The notes: generated by a model from the letters alone, not told the origin. Shown: positions 7,443 through 15,485, counted from the first letter of the stretch. The stretch is 19,890 nucleotides of DNA from Fibrobacter sp. (GCA_016295375.1 JAEDLI010000037.1:1-19890); one strand, 5' to 3'. A program made the numbers and translations.

Positions 7443-8246
7443 TTATCCTAATTCCTTACTTCTTTTTGTGCCTGCCACCACGGCCTTGATGAGGGTGCTG
7501 CGGAAAGCGCCTTCTTCGAGAGCGTCTACGCCAGCGATGGTGGTGCCGCCGGGGGAGCAGACCATGGCGCACAGGTCGCTTGGACTCTTGCCGGACTGCT
7601 TCACCAGTTCTACGGCCCCTTCGATGGTCCCGAGGGTGAGTTTCAGCGCAACGTCACGGGTGAGGCCTGCTTTGACGCCTCCGCGGGTAAGGCCTTCGAT
7701 GAACTCGAAGACATAGGCGGGGGCACTACCGGAAAGTCCGGTGACGGCGTCCATCAAACTTTCGGTGACGCGACAGGTGACTCCGATGGTTCCAAAAATT
7801 TCTTCGGCGGTCTTCAGGGTGTCTTCGGAGACGCCGTCGGTGGCAAGCGCCACCGTGCCCCTGCCCACCGTAAGCGGCAGGTTCGGCATCACGCGGAGCA
7901 CCTGGTTCTTGCTCCCGAGTGCGGCGAGGAGCGATTCCCGCTTGACGCCAGCCATGATGCTCACGAAGGTCTTTGTGCCCTTGATGGCCTTGACGGCATT
8001 TTTCCACTCGTTGGACACGAGTTTGAAAATTTGGGGCTTCACGCAAAGGAAGGTAATGTCCGCCTTTTTGACGCCTTCTGCGAAGTTCTTGATGCGTACA
8101 CAGCCCAGCTTGCTTACCGCCGCTGCGGCAGTATCGTTGGGGTCAAAAAAGAAGATGGACTTGGGGCTGACTTTTGCGTTCAAAAGTCCACGGAGGATAG
8201 CTCCTCCCATATTGCCAGTGCCAGCAAAGAAGATATTCTTGTTCAT
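7443..8246 (-). CDS. proC: Pyrroline-5-carboxylate reductase
   Basis: A 267-residue enzyme of the last step of proline synthesis, reducing 1-pyrroline-5-carboxylate to proline with NAD(P)H in the cytoplasm. The N-terminal Rossmann fold has FAGTGNMGGAI as its dinucleotide site. FLCVKPQ, IMAGV and the C-terminal family signature (LSGSAPAYVFEFIEGL and VCSPGGTTIAGVDALE) are present. Length matches the family. ATG 8246 is preferred over the in-frame TTG 8252 because AGAAGG lies nine bases before the ATG but only three before the TTG. It is 39 bp downstream of rho and its stop nearly touches the start of the sigma-54-type regulator. Confidence 0.95.
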   Translation of the reverse strand: MNKNIFFAGTGNMGGAILRGLLNAKVSPKSIFFFDPNDTAAAAVSKLGCVRIKNFAEGVKKADITFLCVKPQIFKLVSNEWKNAVKAIKGTKTFVSIMAGVKRESLLAALGSKNQVLRVMPNLPLTVGRGTVALATDGVSEDTLKTAEEIFGTIGVTCRVTESLMDAVTGLSGSAPAYVFEFIEGLTRGGVKAGLTRDVALKLTLGTIEGAVELVKQSGKSPSDLCAMVCSPGGTTIAGVDALEEGAFRSTLIKAVVAGTKRSKELG

Positions 8247-8285
8247 AATCAAATGCCTTCTAATTCCTTAATAATCTAGCAACAA

Positions 8286-10133
8286 TTACCCGTTCATGGA
8301 GTTCAAGAAGTCGTAGTTGGTCTTGAAGGACTTCATCTTATCTCGCATGAATTCCATGATTTCCACGGTGGTCATGTCCTGCAGGTAGCGGCGGAGCACC
8401 CACACGCGGCGGAGTTCGTCGTCGGACAAAAGCTGTTCTTCTTTGCGGGTGCCGGACTTGAAGATGTCGATGGCCGGCCAGATGCGCTTTTCGGCGATAC
8501 GGCGGTCCAAAACCAGTTCGTTGTTGCCGGTACCCTTGAATTCTTCGAAAATCACTTCGTCCATGCGGCTGCCGGTCTCGATAAGGGCCGTGCCGATGAT
8601 GGTGAGGGAGCCGCCGTTCTCGATTTTACGGGCAGCACCGAAGAATCGCTTGGGCCTGTGCATGGCGTTGGCGTCCACACCGCCGGAGAGGATTTTTCCG
8701 GAGTGGGGAATCACCACGTTGTTTGCGCGGGCAAAGCGGGTGATGGAGTCCAGAAGAATCACCACGTCGTTTCCGTGTTCCACCATGCGCTTGGCCTTTT
8801 CGATGACCATGTCGGCCACCTTGATGTGGCGGGTGGGTTCTTCGTCGAAGGTAGATGCCAGCACTTCGGCCTGGATGTTCTTGCCTCGGGCAGCACCTTC
8901 TTCGCGGAGACGGTCCACCAGCTTGCGCATTTCCGTCACTTCTTCGGGGCGTTCGTCAATCAGGAGCACCATCAGCTTTACTTCGGGGTGGTTGATGGTG
9001 AGGGCCTTGGTGATGTTCTGCAGAAGAACGGTCTTACCCGTGCGGGGAGGGGCGAGAATAATGCTGCGCTGGCCCTTTCCGATGGGGGTGAACAGGTTCA
9101 TGATGCGGGTGCTGTATTCTTGAGGGTCCCATTCCAGGTTAAGCCTTTCGATGGGGTGGATGGGCGTCAGGTATTCGAAAGCCACGCGACGTTTAGTCTT
9201 CTCGGGAGGCTCGAAGTTCACCGTGTCGATGCGCATCAGGGCAAAATACTTTTCGCCTTCCTTGGGCTGGCGGATCTGGCCGGTGATGGTGTCGCCCATC
9301 TTCAGGTCGTAACGGCGGATGATGTTACGGCTGATGTAGATGTCGTCGGGCCCCGCCAGATAGTTGTGGTCGGGGTTCCGCAAGAATCCGTGTCCGCCGT
9401 CGGGAATGATTTCCAGCACGCCCTCGGTATAGATGGGGCAGTCTTCGCCGGTGGTGGCGCTCAAAATGCTATAGACCAGGGCCTGCTTGCGCATGGTCTT
9501 GAAGTCGGGGATTCCCAGTTCGTCGGCCTGGCGCTGAAGCTCGAACATGGGGAGCCCGCGGAGTTCTCTCCACTTGGCCCGTGCGGCAGCCACCTTCTCG
9601 GGGTCCGGCGGCGGCAGCTGGATACTTTCGTCCAAAAAGTCGTCTTGGGGTAGGTTCTTGCCGTGGCGGTTCTTGAACTTGTTAAACTTGTTGAATTTGT
9701 TGTTGTTGAACTTGTTGTTGCCCTGGCCGCCCTGGTTATTCTGGTTGTTTTGCTGTCCCTGGTTGCCTCTGTTCTGATTTTGGTTGTTTTGCGCCTGGCC
9801 TTGGTTGTTCTGACCTTGCTGTTGGCCATTCTGGTTCTGGCCTTGCTGCTGGGCGTTCTGGGCGTTGCCCTGTTGCGGGTTCTGTCCCTTGTTTTCGGTC
9901 GGTGCGGCCGCAGCAACGGCTGGGGCTCCGTCGGCTACGGGTGCGGCGTTGCTTGCCTGCGCTGCTGCTTCAGCCGGGGCTACGGGTGTGGCTTTCGGTT
10001 CGGCTTTCTTTTCCGCTTCCATGAATTCGGCGGCGGCCTTCTGGACATCGTCATCTTCTTTTGCTTTTTTCGGGGGGCGACCGCGACGCTTGGGCTTGTC
10101 TGCCTCTGCGGCTTGATTCTGTTCGGGGGTCAT
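8286..10133 (-). CDS. rho: Transcription termination factor Rho with Asn/Gln-rich N-terminal extension
   Basis: The hexameric RNA-dependent ATPase that ends transcription. From ATG 10133 the protein has 615 residues, against about 420 in E. coli. Order: a basic KRRGRPPKKAK patch (about 15-25), an Ala/Pro-rich segment, an Asn/Gln/Gly-rich tract (about 81-164), a Rho N-terminal helical domain (about 184-230), the cold-shock-like RNA-binding domain (about 238-306) and the motor. The motor has Walker A APPRTGKT (361-368), LLIDERPEEV, Walker B VVILLDS (457-463) and SGGVDANAM. The frame stays open upstream to a TTG at 10295, with a GTG at 10289 and an ATG at 10268. I prefer 10133 because the upstream codons are AT-rich and the region holds a promoter-like signal and a hairpin; no start has a good Shine-Dalgarno site. 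Confidence 0.93.
   Translation of the reverse strand: MTPEQNQAAEADKPKRRGRPPKKAKEDDDVQKAAAEFMEAEKKAEPKATPVAPAEAAAQASNAAPVADGAPAVAAAAPTENKGQNPQQGNAQNAQQQGQNQNGQQQGQNNQGQAQNNQNQNRGNQGQQNNQNNQGGQGNNKFNNNKFNKFNKFKNRHGKNLPQDDFLDESIQLPPPDPEKVAAARAKWRELRGLPMFELQRQADELGIPDFKTMRKQALVYSILSATTGEDCPIYTEGVLEIIPDGGHGFLRNPDHNYLAGPDDIYISRNIIRRYDLKMGDTITGQIRQPKEGEKYFALMRIDTVNFEPPEKTKRRVAFEYLTPIHPIERLNLEWDPQEYSTRIMNLFTPIGKGQRSIILAPPRTGKTVLLQNITKALTINHPEVKLMVLLIDERPEEVTEMRKLVDRLREEGAARGKNIQAEVLASTFDEEPTRHIKVADMVIEKAKRMVEHGNDVVILLDSITRFARANNVVIPHSGKILSGGVDANAMHRPKRFFGAARKIENGGSLTIIGTALIETGSRMDEVIFEEFKGTGNNELVLDRRIAEKRIWPAIDIFKSGTRKEEQLLSDDELRRVWVLRRYLQDMTTVEIMEFMRDKMKSFKTNYDFLNSMNG
9642..9893 (-). other. Asn/Gln-rich low-complexity tract of Rho
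   Basis: About 84 codons dominated by Asn, Gln and Gly, with short quasi-repeats such as NNQNQN, GQNNQG and KFNKFNKF. The first part is nearly uncharged; the last third gains Lys/Arg (NKFNKFKNRHGK), a likely RNA contact. The composition is prion-like, that is, intrinsically disordered with high N/Q and few hydrophobic residues. Confidence 0.75.
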
Positions 10134-10249
10134 AGAAACTTCGTTCAATCCTTCATCAGGATTACTTTTTGATCTAGGCACTAGATTATCCTTTGATATA
10201 GTAAGGTCTTTTTTAAGTGGAAAAGAACTTGAATGGGGGATATGGTAAG

Positions 10250-10268
10250 ATGGAGAAATACTCTCCAT
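10250..10268 (-). promoter_or_regulatory. Hairpin in the predicted rho leader
   Basis: On the minus strand, ATGGAGA (10268-10262), a 5-nt loop, then TCTCCAT (10256-10250) forms a perfect 7-bp stem. It lies about 30 nt after the predicted transcription start and about 117 nt before the preferred rho ATG. The possible ATG at 10268 would be buried in the stem. A role in rho autoregulation is inferred. Confidence 0.35.
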
Positions 10269-10303
10269 AAAATTGGGAAGGCTTTGCACCCTCAACGCCC
10301 TAT

Positions 10304-10332
10304 AAGATAAATAAAAAAAAAGTTTTTGTCAG
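10304..10332 (-). promoter_or_regulatory. Candidate rho promoter
   Basis: On the minus strand, -35 CTGACA (10332-10327) and -10 TATCTT (10309-10304) are 17 bp apart, with an A/T tract in the spacer. Transcription from near 10297 would give a leader of about 160 nt to the ATG at 10133. The 266-bp rho-folK gap is otherwise AT-rich with long A-runs and an inverted TGTCA (10349-10353) / TGACA (10370-10374) pair that could be an operator for either gene. Confidence 0.35.
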
Positions 10333-10386
10333 CAAAAAACGGCTTAGATGTCAAAAAAAAGTGAAAAAATGACAAGTTGTTTTAAC

Positions 10387-10392
10387 TATATT
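10387..10392 (+). promoter_or_regulatory. Candidate -10 element of folK
   Basis: TATATT, preceded by TTTTAAC, lies seven bases before the GTG start of folK. The same TATATT after a T-rich run occurs before ftsK (15480) and the tRNA (19449). If active, transcription would begin at or next to the start codon, giving a leaderless mRNA. No convincing upstream element is visible. Confidence 0.3.
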
Positions 10393-10399
10393 AGGGGTC

Positions 10400-10909
10400 G
10401 TGGAATCCTTAGAAAGAGTTTTTGTGGCTCTTGGCAGCAATCTTTCACCTCGGGGCAAGCGCCTCTCTGAGGGGCGTGACATGTTGCGTCGAATTTCTGC
10501 CGGTGGCTGGAAGGAAAGCCCCATTTACGAGACTCCGCCGGTAGGTCCCGAAGGCCAGGGTCCGTATTTCAACCAGGTAGTGAGTTTCTGGTATGCGGGC
10601 ACGCCTACGAGGCTGCTCCATTATCTCAAGGGTTCCGAGTTGGTGCTGGGTCGCAAGCCCAGGGGACACTGGAATTCTAGGGAAATTGATTTAGATCTTT
10701 TGTATTACGGCAACAAGGTGCTGTCCGGCAGGCCGCAGGTCCCTCACGGGGAGATTCTGCACCGGCAGTTCGTGCTTGTGCCATTGAACGATATCGCCCC
10801 CGATTGGGAAGACCCGTTGAACGGGCGTACCGTGAAAAGTTTGCTTGCGGATTTGCTAGCCCGCGAGGGGAAAATCCCGTTCCGCACCGTCACAGGGGAG
10901 GAAGACTGA
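10400..10909 (+). CDS. folK: 2-amino-4-hydroxy-6-hydroxymethyldihydropteridine diphosphokinase
   Basis: A 169-residue HPPK of folate synthesis that transfers pyrophosphate from ATP to 6-hydroxymethyl-dihydropterin. Family signatures are VFVALGSNLSPRGKRL at the N-terminus, the ETPPVGPEGQGPYFNQVV substrate region, and the HPPK core HWNSREIDLDLLYYG with the metal-binding DLD. VPHGEILHRQFVLVPLNDIAPDW matches the family C-terminus. The GTG start at 10400 has AGGGG only two bases upstream, an unusually short spacing. The stop overlaps the start of the next gene (TGATG), so the two are translationally coupled. Confidence 0.93.
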   Translation: MESLERVFVALGSNLSPRGKRLSEGRDMLRRISAGGWKESPIYETPPVGPEGQGPYFNQVVSFWYAGTPTRLLHYLKGSELVLGRKPRGHWNSREIDLDLLYYGNKVLSGRPQVPHGEILHRQFVLVPLNDIAPDWEDPLNGRTVKSLLADLLAREGKIPFRTVTGEED

Positions 10910-11559
10910 TGCTTACGGACAAGGGCGTGCATTTTTTGGCCATTGAAGGGGTCATCGGGGTCGGAAAGACCACACTCGCTCGGATTATCGCCGAACGGTG
11001 GAACGCCTTCTGCATCGAGGAAAACTTTGCAGAAAACCCCTTCCTTGAAAAATTTTACGAAAACAAGGAAGCTTACGCCTTCCAGACCCAGCTGTTCTTT
11101 TTGCTGGACCGCCACAAGCAGTTGCAGAACACGGGAATCCAGAGCGACCTGTTCCACGACCTGCTGGTGTGCGACTACACCTTTGATAAAGACCAGATTT
11201 TTGCGGCCCAGAACCTTTCCGATAGCGAGTACACCATGTACGAGCAGGTGGCCCGCTCTCTGGACAAGGACCTGCCGAAACCCGACTTGGTGGTTTACCT
11301 GCAGGCCAGCGTCCCGACACTTCTGAACCGCATTCGCGGCCGTGGCCGCCAGATGGAAAAGGCTATTGAGGGTAACTACCTCAAGGACCTGCAAGAGCGC
11401 TACGACCATCTTTTCTGGCACTACCCCAGTGCCCCCGTGCTGATTATCAACACGGACAATATCGACTTTGTTCACAACGAAAATCACCTGAAACAAATTC
11501 TGGATGCTATTGCGGAGTGCCCGCGGCAGACCACCTACTTTGTTCCCGATGGTAACTAA
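10909..11559 (+). CDS. Deoxynucleoside kinase (deoxyadenosine/deoxyguanosine kinase family)
   Basis: A 216-residue P-loop kinase of the dNK/TK2 family that phosphorylates salvaged deoxynucleosides. P-loop GVIGVGKTT is at 14-22. The catalytic-base region is EENFAENPFLEKFY (37-50). QTQLFFLLDRHKQL (59-72) is typical of the bacterial dAK/dGK group. VCDYTFDKD (87-95) stands where animal kinases have DRS, and the arginine-rich lid is NRIRGRGRQME (140-150). The exact base preference cannot be read from the sequence. The ATG at 10909 overlaps the folK stop and is preceded by GGGGAGG inside folK; an upstream in-frame start would lie within folK and is rejected. panC follows 9 bp after its stop. Confidence 0.88.
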   Translation: MLTDKGVHFLAIEGVIGVGKTTLARIIAERWNAFCIEENFAENPFLEKFYENKEAYAFQTQLFFLLDRHKQLQNTGIQSDLFHDLLVCDYTFDKDQIFAAQNLSDSEYTMYEQVARSLDKDLPKPDLVVYLQASVPTLLNRIRGRGRQMEKAIEGNYLKDLQERYDHLFWHYPSAPVLIINTDNIDFVHNENHLKQILDAIAECPRQTTYFVPDGN

Positions 11560-11568
11560 GAAGGCAAT

Positions 11569-12420
11569 ATGCAAATCATCAAGACTATAGCGGAATTACG
11601 TGAAACCCTGAAACCCCTTATCAAGAAGGACAAGGTCATTGGACTTGTGCCCACCATGGGAGCTCTCCACGACGGTCACGGGGCGTTGATCAAGGAGTCC
11701 GTAAAGAACTGCGAAGTGACGGTGGTGAGCGTTTTCTTGAATCCTATCCAGTTCGGTCGCAACGAAGACCTGGACAAGTACCCAAAGCGTCTGGAAGCCG
11801 ACGCCAAACTGGCGGAATCCCTGGGAGCGGACTATGTCTTTGCGCCCAGCGTTGCCGAGATGTATCCCGATGGCGACCCGCTGACCCTGGTGCGGGACGA
11901 AACCCTTGAAAGCATGTACTGTGGTGCTTACCGCCCGGGGCATTTCCGCGGTGTCTTGACCGTAGTGGCCAAGTTGTTCCTGATTTCCGGGGCGAACAAG
12001 GCTTTTTTTGGCGAGAAGGACTACCAGCAGGTGTTCCTCATCGAGAAGATGGTGAAGGACCTGAATTTCGACATCGAAATCCATCGTGTGCCTATCGTCC
12101 GCGAAGAATCTGGCCTTGCTCTTTCTAGCCGTAACGAATACCTGACCGCCGATGAACACAAGCAGGCGTTAGGCATTTCCGAAGGCCTGAAGCTGGCCAA
12201 GAAGGCATTCGAAGGCGGCGAGCGCGGCGTGGTGCGTCTCAGGGATATCGTGCTGAAGTCTGTGCTGGCCAACCGCGGTCAGGTCCAGTACGTGGAAGTG
12301 GTGAACCAGAAGAACTTGCAGAAGTTCAACGGCGTCCTCTGCGATGGCGACAAGGTGGTTATCCTCGTGGCCGCCTTCTTCGGTAAGACTCGCCTAATTG
12401 ACAATATCGAACTTAACTAG
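11569..12420 (+). CDS. panC: Pantothenate synthetase (pantoate-beta-alanine ligase)
   Basis: A 283-residue cytoplasmic enzyme joining pantoate and beta-alanine with ATP, the last step to pantothenate (CoA precursor). The nucleotidyltransferase HxGH motif appears as LHDGH (H34, H37). VFLNPIQFGRNEDLDKYP binds pantoate, GEKDYQQ (148-154) is the family core, and ALSSRN (184-189) is the KMSKS-like loop. Length matches the family. AAGG lies about five bases before the ATG. It is the last gene of the folK cluster and converges on the cyclase gene with 3 bp between stops. panB and panD are not in the window. Confidence 0.95.
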   Translation: MQIIKTIAELRETLKPLIKKDKVIGLVPTMGALHDGHGALIKESVKNCEVTVVSVFLNPIQFGRNEDLDKYPKRLEADAKLAESLGADYVFAPSVAEMYPDGDPLTLVRDETLESMYCGAYRPGHFRGVLTVVAKLFLISGANKAFFGEKDYQQVFLIEKMVKDLNFDIEIHRVPIVREESGLALSSRNEYLTADEHKQALGISEGLKLAKKAFEGGERGVVRLRDIVLKSVLANRGQVQYVEVVNQKNLQKFNGVLCDGDKVVILVAAFFGKTRLIDNIELN

Positions 12421-12423
12421 TCG

Positions 12424-15400
12424 CTACTTCTCTGTAGCCGTGAACACCCCGTCCCAGGTTTCGCCCTGGGCTACGGGCGGGTTTACCTTATAAGCTTCGC
12501 AGCGCTTGATATAAACGTGTGAAGGCGTGGTCTTGGATCCCGGATCCCTGTCGGGATGGTGGGGCTCGTAATCCAGGCATTCCGTGAACAGTTTCTCGGC
12601 GCGGTCCCAGTCCATCGCTAAGTAGGCGGTGCGGGCCTGTTCCCAGATTTCCACCAGCTTGTATAACTGTGCTTCGTTTTCGCAGCCGGGCTTTGCCAGC
12701 AGTTCGAAGGTCTTGACGGGCTGGCTCTTGCCTATCACGCGGATGGTGTCCAGCGAGCGGTAGATGAACCGGCCTTCGTCCAGGTGTTTCTGGGTGTCTT
12801 CGCTTATCTGGATGTAGGCTCCGTACTGTTTGGCGGCGCTTTCCAGGCGGGCGGCCAGGTTCACGGCGTCGCCCATCATGGTGTAGTTCTTGCGCATGGT
12901 GGAACCCATGTTTCCGGTCACGATGTCGCCGGAGTTGATACCGATTCTCATGTGCATGTCGTGGACCACCTTGGGCCACTTGTTTCCTTCGCCCGCCCAT
13001 TTCTTGCGGAGGGCCATGAGCTTGGTTTGCATATCTACGGCGCTGTCGCAGGCGTTCTGGGCGTGGTTGGGCAGCGGCATGGGGGCTCCGAAGAAGGCGA
13101 TGATGGCGTCTCCTTCGTACTTGTCCAATGTGCCCTTGTTCTCTAGCAGGGTGTCCGTCATGGCGGTGAGGTATTCGTTCAGAAGTTCCACCAGCTTGCT
13201 GGGGTCCCCGATTTTTTCGGAGAAGGTGGAGAAGCTCGCGATGTCGGTAAAGTAGGCGGTGATGTTGGACTTGGAACCGCCCAGGGTAGGCATGATTTCG
13301 TTGTTCACCATCTCGTCGATCAGTTCAGGAGAGATGTATTGCTTGAAGGCATTTCCCAGGAAGCGCTTTTCCTTGGTCTCGAAATAGAACTGGATAATCA
13401 GGGCGATAATGTTGGTGAACAGGATGGCGAAAATCTGCTTGGAAGCTCCAAGGTACAGGCCCTGTTCAAAGTAATGGTAGGCGGTGCCCAGGTAGCCGCC
13501 CATCAGCACAAAGGAAAGCGCAATGGAGATGTAGCTCTTTACGTAAAGGCCCACCAGCAGACAAACCAGGGCGAGCAACACCACGATAATCTGCTGGTAG
13601 CGTTCCTGCAGGGTCACCAAGAAATCGTCGTTCAGGATATTTTGGAGAATGGTGGCGTGGGTCAGCACGCCGGGGTAGTTTTCTTCGTGGGGGGCGGTCA
13701 CAAAGTCGAACAGGGCCGGTGCTGCCGAACCCAAAATGAAAATCTTGCCCTGGAAAAGTCCCGGATCTACCCGGTTCTTGGTAATGTCGTAATAGGACAG
13801 GTGCTGGAAAACCCTTTCCGTTTCAGCTGTATTGTAGCGGCCCTTGTAATTGATTTGGTAATGTCCCCAGCGGTCGATGGGAATCTGTTTCACCTTGCCG
13901 AACCGGATTTCTTTGCCTTCGCCCAGGTTGTTGATGCTCTCTTCGGAGGTGTTGATAATGTCTGTCAGCACGTCGTTGTTCAAAATGACCAGGTTGGATA
14001 CCCACTTTTTCTTGGCGATGTCGTAATGGATGTCCATGTCCATGGAAATATGGGTAGGCTTGTTTGGTGGAAGCCTCTGCAGTGAGTCCGCAAAATACTT
14101 GACGGTATTCACGATATAGGGAGTAATGACAGTTTCTTCGTCTTCTTCGCTGTCGGAGAGCACAAACCGGCCTGCACCTTCTTCGTCCCGCTTGACGGTG
14201 ATGTTTTCGGCCACCTCTTTTTCTTCGTCTTCGCCCAGGGAATCCAGCATGGTGGCGTCAATCTGGAAAAGGGCGTCGGAAAGGGTCTCGTTCAACATCT
14301 GGCCTTCGAAGATTTCGAAGGTGACGCTTCCTTCGCTGTTCTTGGTGGCGATGATTTTTGAGGAAATGTCGATGAACTGGCTGTTTTCTTCGGGCTTCTT
14401 GGCGGCTTCCCTGATTTTTTTATGGAGCGCCTGGAACATGGGATAGCTGAACTGGGGGAAGGTGGTGTGGTAAAATCCCGAGGAATCCCTGTAGATGCCG
14501 AAAGGCTTGCCCAGGTCGATGAACTGCCCCATCTTGATTTTCACGTTTTCCGGTTTCTGGTGGAAAAGGTGCAAAAGTGTCATCAGGGGCATGGTGGAAT
14601 AAATCTTGCTTTCGGTCCCGGAGTAGAGCTCTGGATTGGGAAACCGGTAAAGGAGGGACACGCGGCGGACTACGCCGTCGTCATCGGGGTAGGCGTTTAC
14701 CGAACCCATCTGGGCTCCTGCTTGGGCCAGTTCCGGGAAGATGTTGTCCAGCAGGTCCTTTGGCTCGATGTTCTGGGCGGAGTCTACTTGCGAAAGTTCG
14801 AAAGTGGAACTGTAGCCGATTTCGTCGGCCCGTTCGGCGGTGCTGAGGGGCCTCCACTGTGATTCGTGCTTGTAGGACTGGTAACTATCAAAAATGTTGC
14901 AGACGATGGTGTTCCCGCTTTCCTTGACGGCGCTGACCAGCATGGAGTCGTAATTGTAGAACGTTCGGATGTCGCCCCCCAGGGAATCCCAGGGCGTGTC
15001 CGGGCTCAGCTTGTTCAGCATGGTGGTGACCTGCTGGGTTTTCTGTTCGCCAAAATCGGCATTCTTGAACAGAATATCGAAGCCGATGGCCGATGCCCCT
15101 CCGTTGCTCAGGTTCTTGACCACTTCGGCGTGGATGGAACGGTCCCAGGTGTTGTAGTTTCCTAGTTTTGCCAGGGAGGGTTCGTCGATATCCACGATAA
15201 AGATGTTTGGGTCGTAATGGCTGTTTAGGGCGTTCTTGTCGCCAGTTTCTTCAAGGTTGTGGGTCTTGCCCGTCTTTACCTTGAAGAACATGTCGTAGAA
15301 TAGGTATTCAAGGGATTCTGCGCCGTTGCGGATCCCGTCCAGTTGTGGGTTCTGCACGTTGCCCAGGAACAAAATGAGAAAGACAAGGACAGAAGTGAGT

Positions 15401-15450
15401 CCAAAACCAATCAGGAGCTTCTTTAATTTTTTTGACAGTTTTATCTGCAT
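12424..15450 (-). CDS. CHASE2-domain adenylate cyclase (class III), membrane sensor
   Basis: A 1008-residue membrane protein. One transmembrane helix (about 12-30) precedes a very long extracytoplasmic CHASE2-type sensor (about 35-610, ending in KIFILGSAAPALFDFVTAP and the GVLTHATILQNIL block). Three more helices follow (about 618-636, 640-660, 671-691), then a cytoplasmic class III cyclase domain (about 728-920). Catalytic residues are present: metal-binding D736 (FTDIASF) and D781 (EGDAIIAF), adenine-selecting K777 and D861, and transition-state N864 and R868 in GDAVNLAARLE. Active cAMP synthesis is therefore expected. The C-terminus (about 929-990) looks like one TPR-type helix pair. The sensor carries an unusually acidic stretch (about 406-440). 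No Shine-Dalgarno site is clear at the ATG. It is divergent from ftsK across 63 bp and convergent with panC. The signal sensed is unknown. Confidence 0.9.
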   Translation of the reverse strand: MQIKLSKKLKKLLIGFGLTSVLVFLILFLGNVQNPQLDGIRNGAESLEYLFYDMFFKVKTGKTHNLEETGDKNALNSHYDPNIFIVDIDEPSLAKLGNYNTWDRSIHAEVVKNLSNGGASAIGFDILFKNADFGEQKTQQVTTMLNKLSPDTPWDSLGGDIRTFYNYDSMLVSAVKESGNTIVCNIFDSYQSYKHESQWRPLSTAERADEIGYSSTFELSQVDSAQNIEPKDLLDNIFPELAQAGAQMGSVNAYPDDDGVVRRVSLLYRFPNPELYSGTESKIYSTMPLMTLLHLFHQKPENVKIKMGQFIDLGKPFGIYRDSSGFYHTTFPQFSYPMFQALHKKIREAAKKPEENSQFIDISSKIIATKNSEGSVTFEIFEGQMLNETLSDALFQIDATMLDSLGEDEEKEVAENITVKRDEEGAGRFVLSDSEEDEETVITPYIVNTVKYFADSLQRLPPNKPTHISMDMDIHYDIAKKKWVSNLVILNNDVLTDIINTSEESINNLGEGKEIRFGKVKQIPIDRWGHYQINYKGRYNTAETERVFQHLSYYDITKNRVDPGLFQGKIFILGSAAPALFDFVTAPHEENYPGVLTHATILQNILNDDFLVTLQERYQQIIVVLLALVCLLVGLYVKSYISIALSFVLMGGYLGTAYHYFEQGLYLGASKQIFAILFTNIIALIIQFYFETKEKRFLGNAFKQYISPELIDEMVNNEIMPTLGGSKSNITAYFTDIASFSTFSEKIGDPSKLVELLNEYLTAMTDTLLENKGTLDKYEGDAIIAFFGAPMPLPNHAQNACDSAVDMQTKLMALRKKWAGEGNKWPKVVHDMHMRIGINSGDIVTGNMGSTMRKNYTMMGDAVNLAARLESAAKQYGAYIQISEDTQKHLDEGRFIYRSLDTIRVIGKSQPVKTFELLAKPGCENEAQLYKLVEIWEQARTAYLAMDWDRAEKLFTECLDYEPHHPDRDPGSKTTPSHVYIKRCEAYKVNPPVAQGETWDGVFTATEK

Positions 15451-15479
15451 GTTGTCAATAATAACAAATGGGTTTTAGT

Positions 15480-15485
15480 TATATT
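15480..15485 (+). promoter_or_regulatory. Candidate -10 element of ftsK
   Basis: TATATT after TTTTAGT, the same layout as before folK. The predicted start near 15492 leaves a leader of about 20 bases that includes the Shine-Dalgarno site at 15501. No TTTG or TTGACA box is visible at the matching upstream position. Confidence 0.3.

Noticed and set aside
10744..11574. Open frame antisense to folK and the deoxynucleoside kinase
   Set aside because: It crosses the junction of two well-supported, translationally coupled genes and has no family signature.
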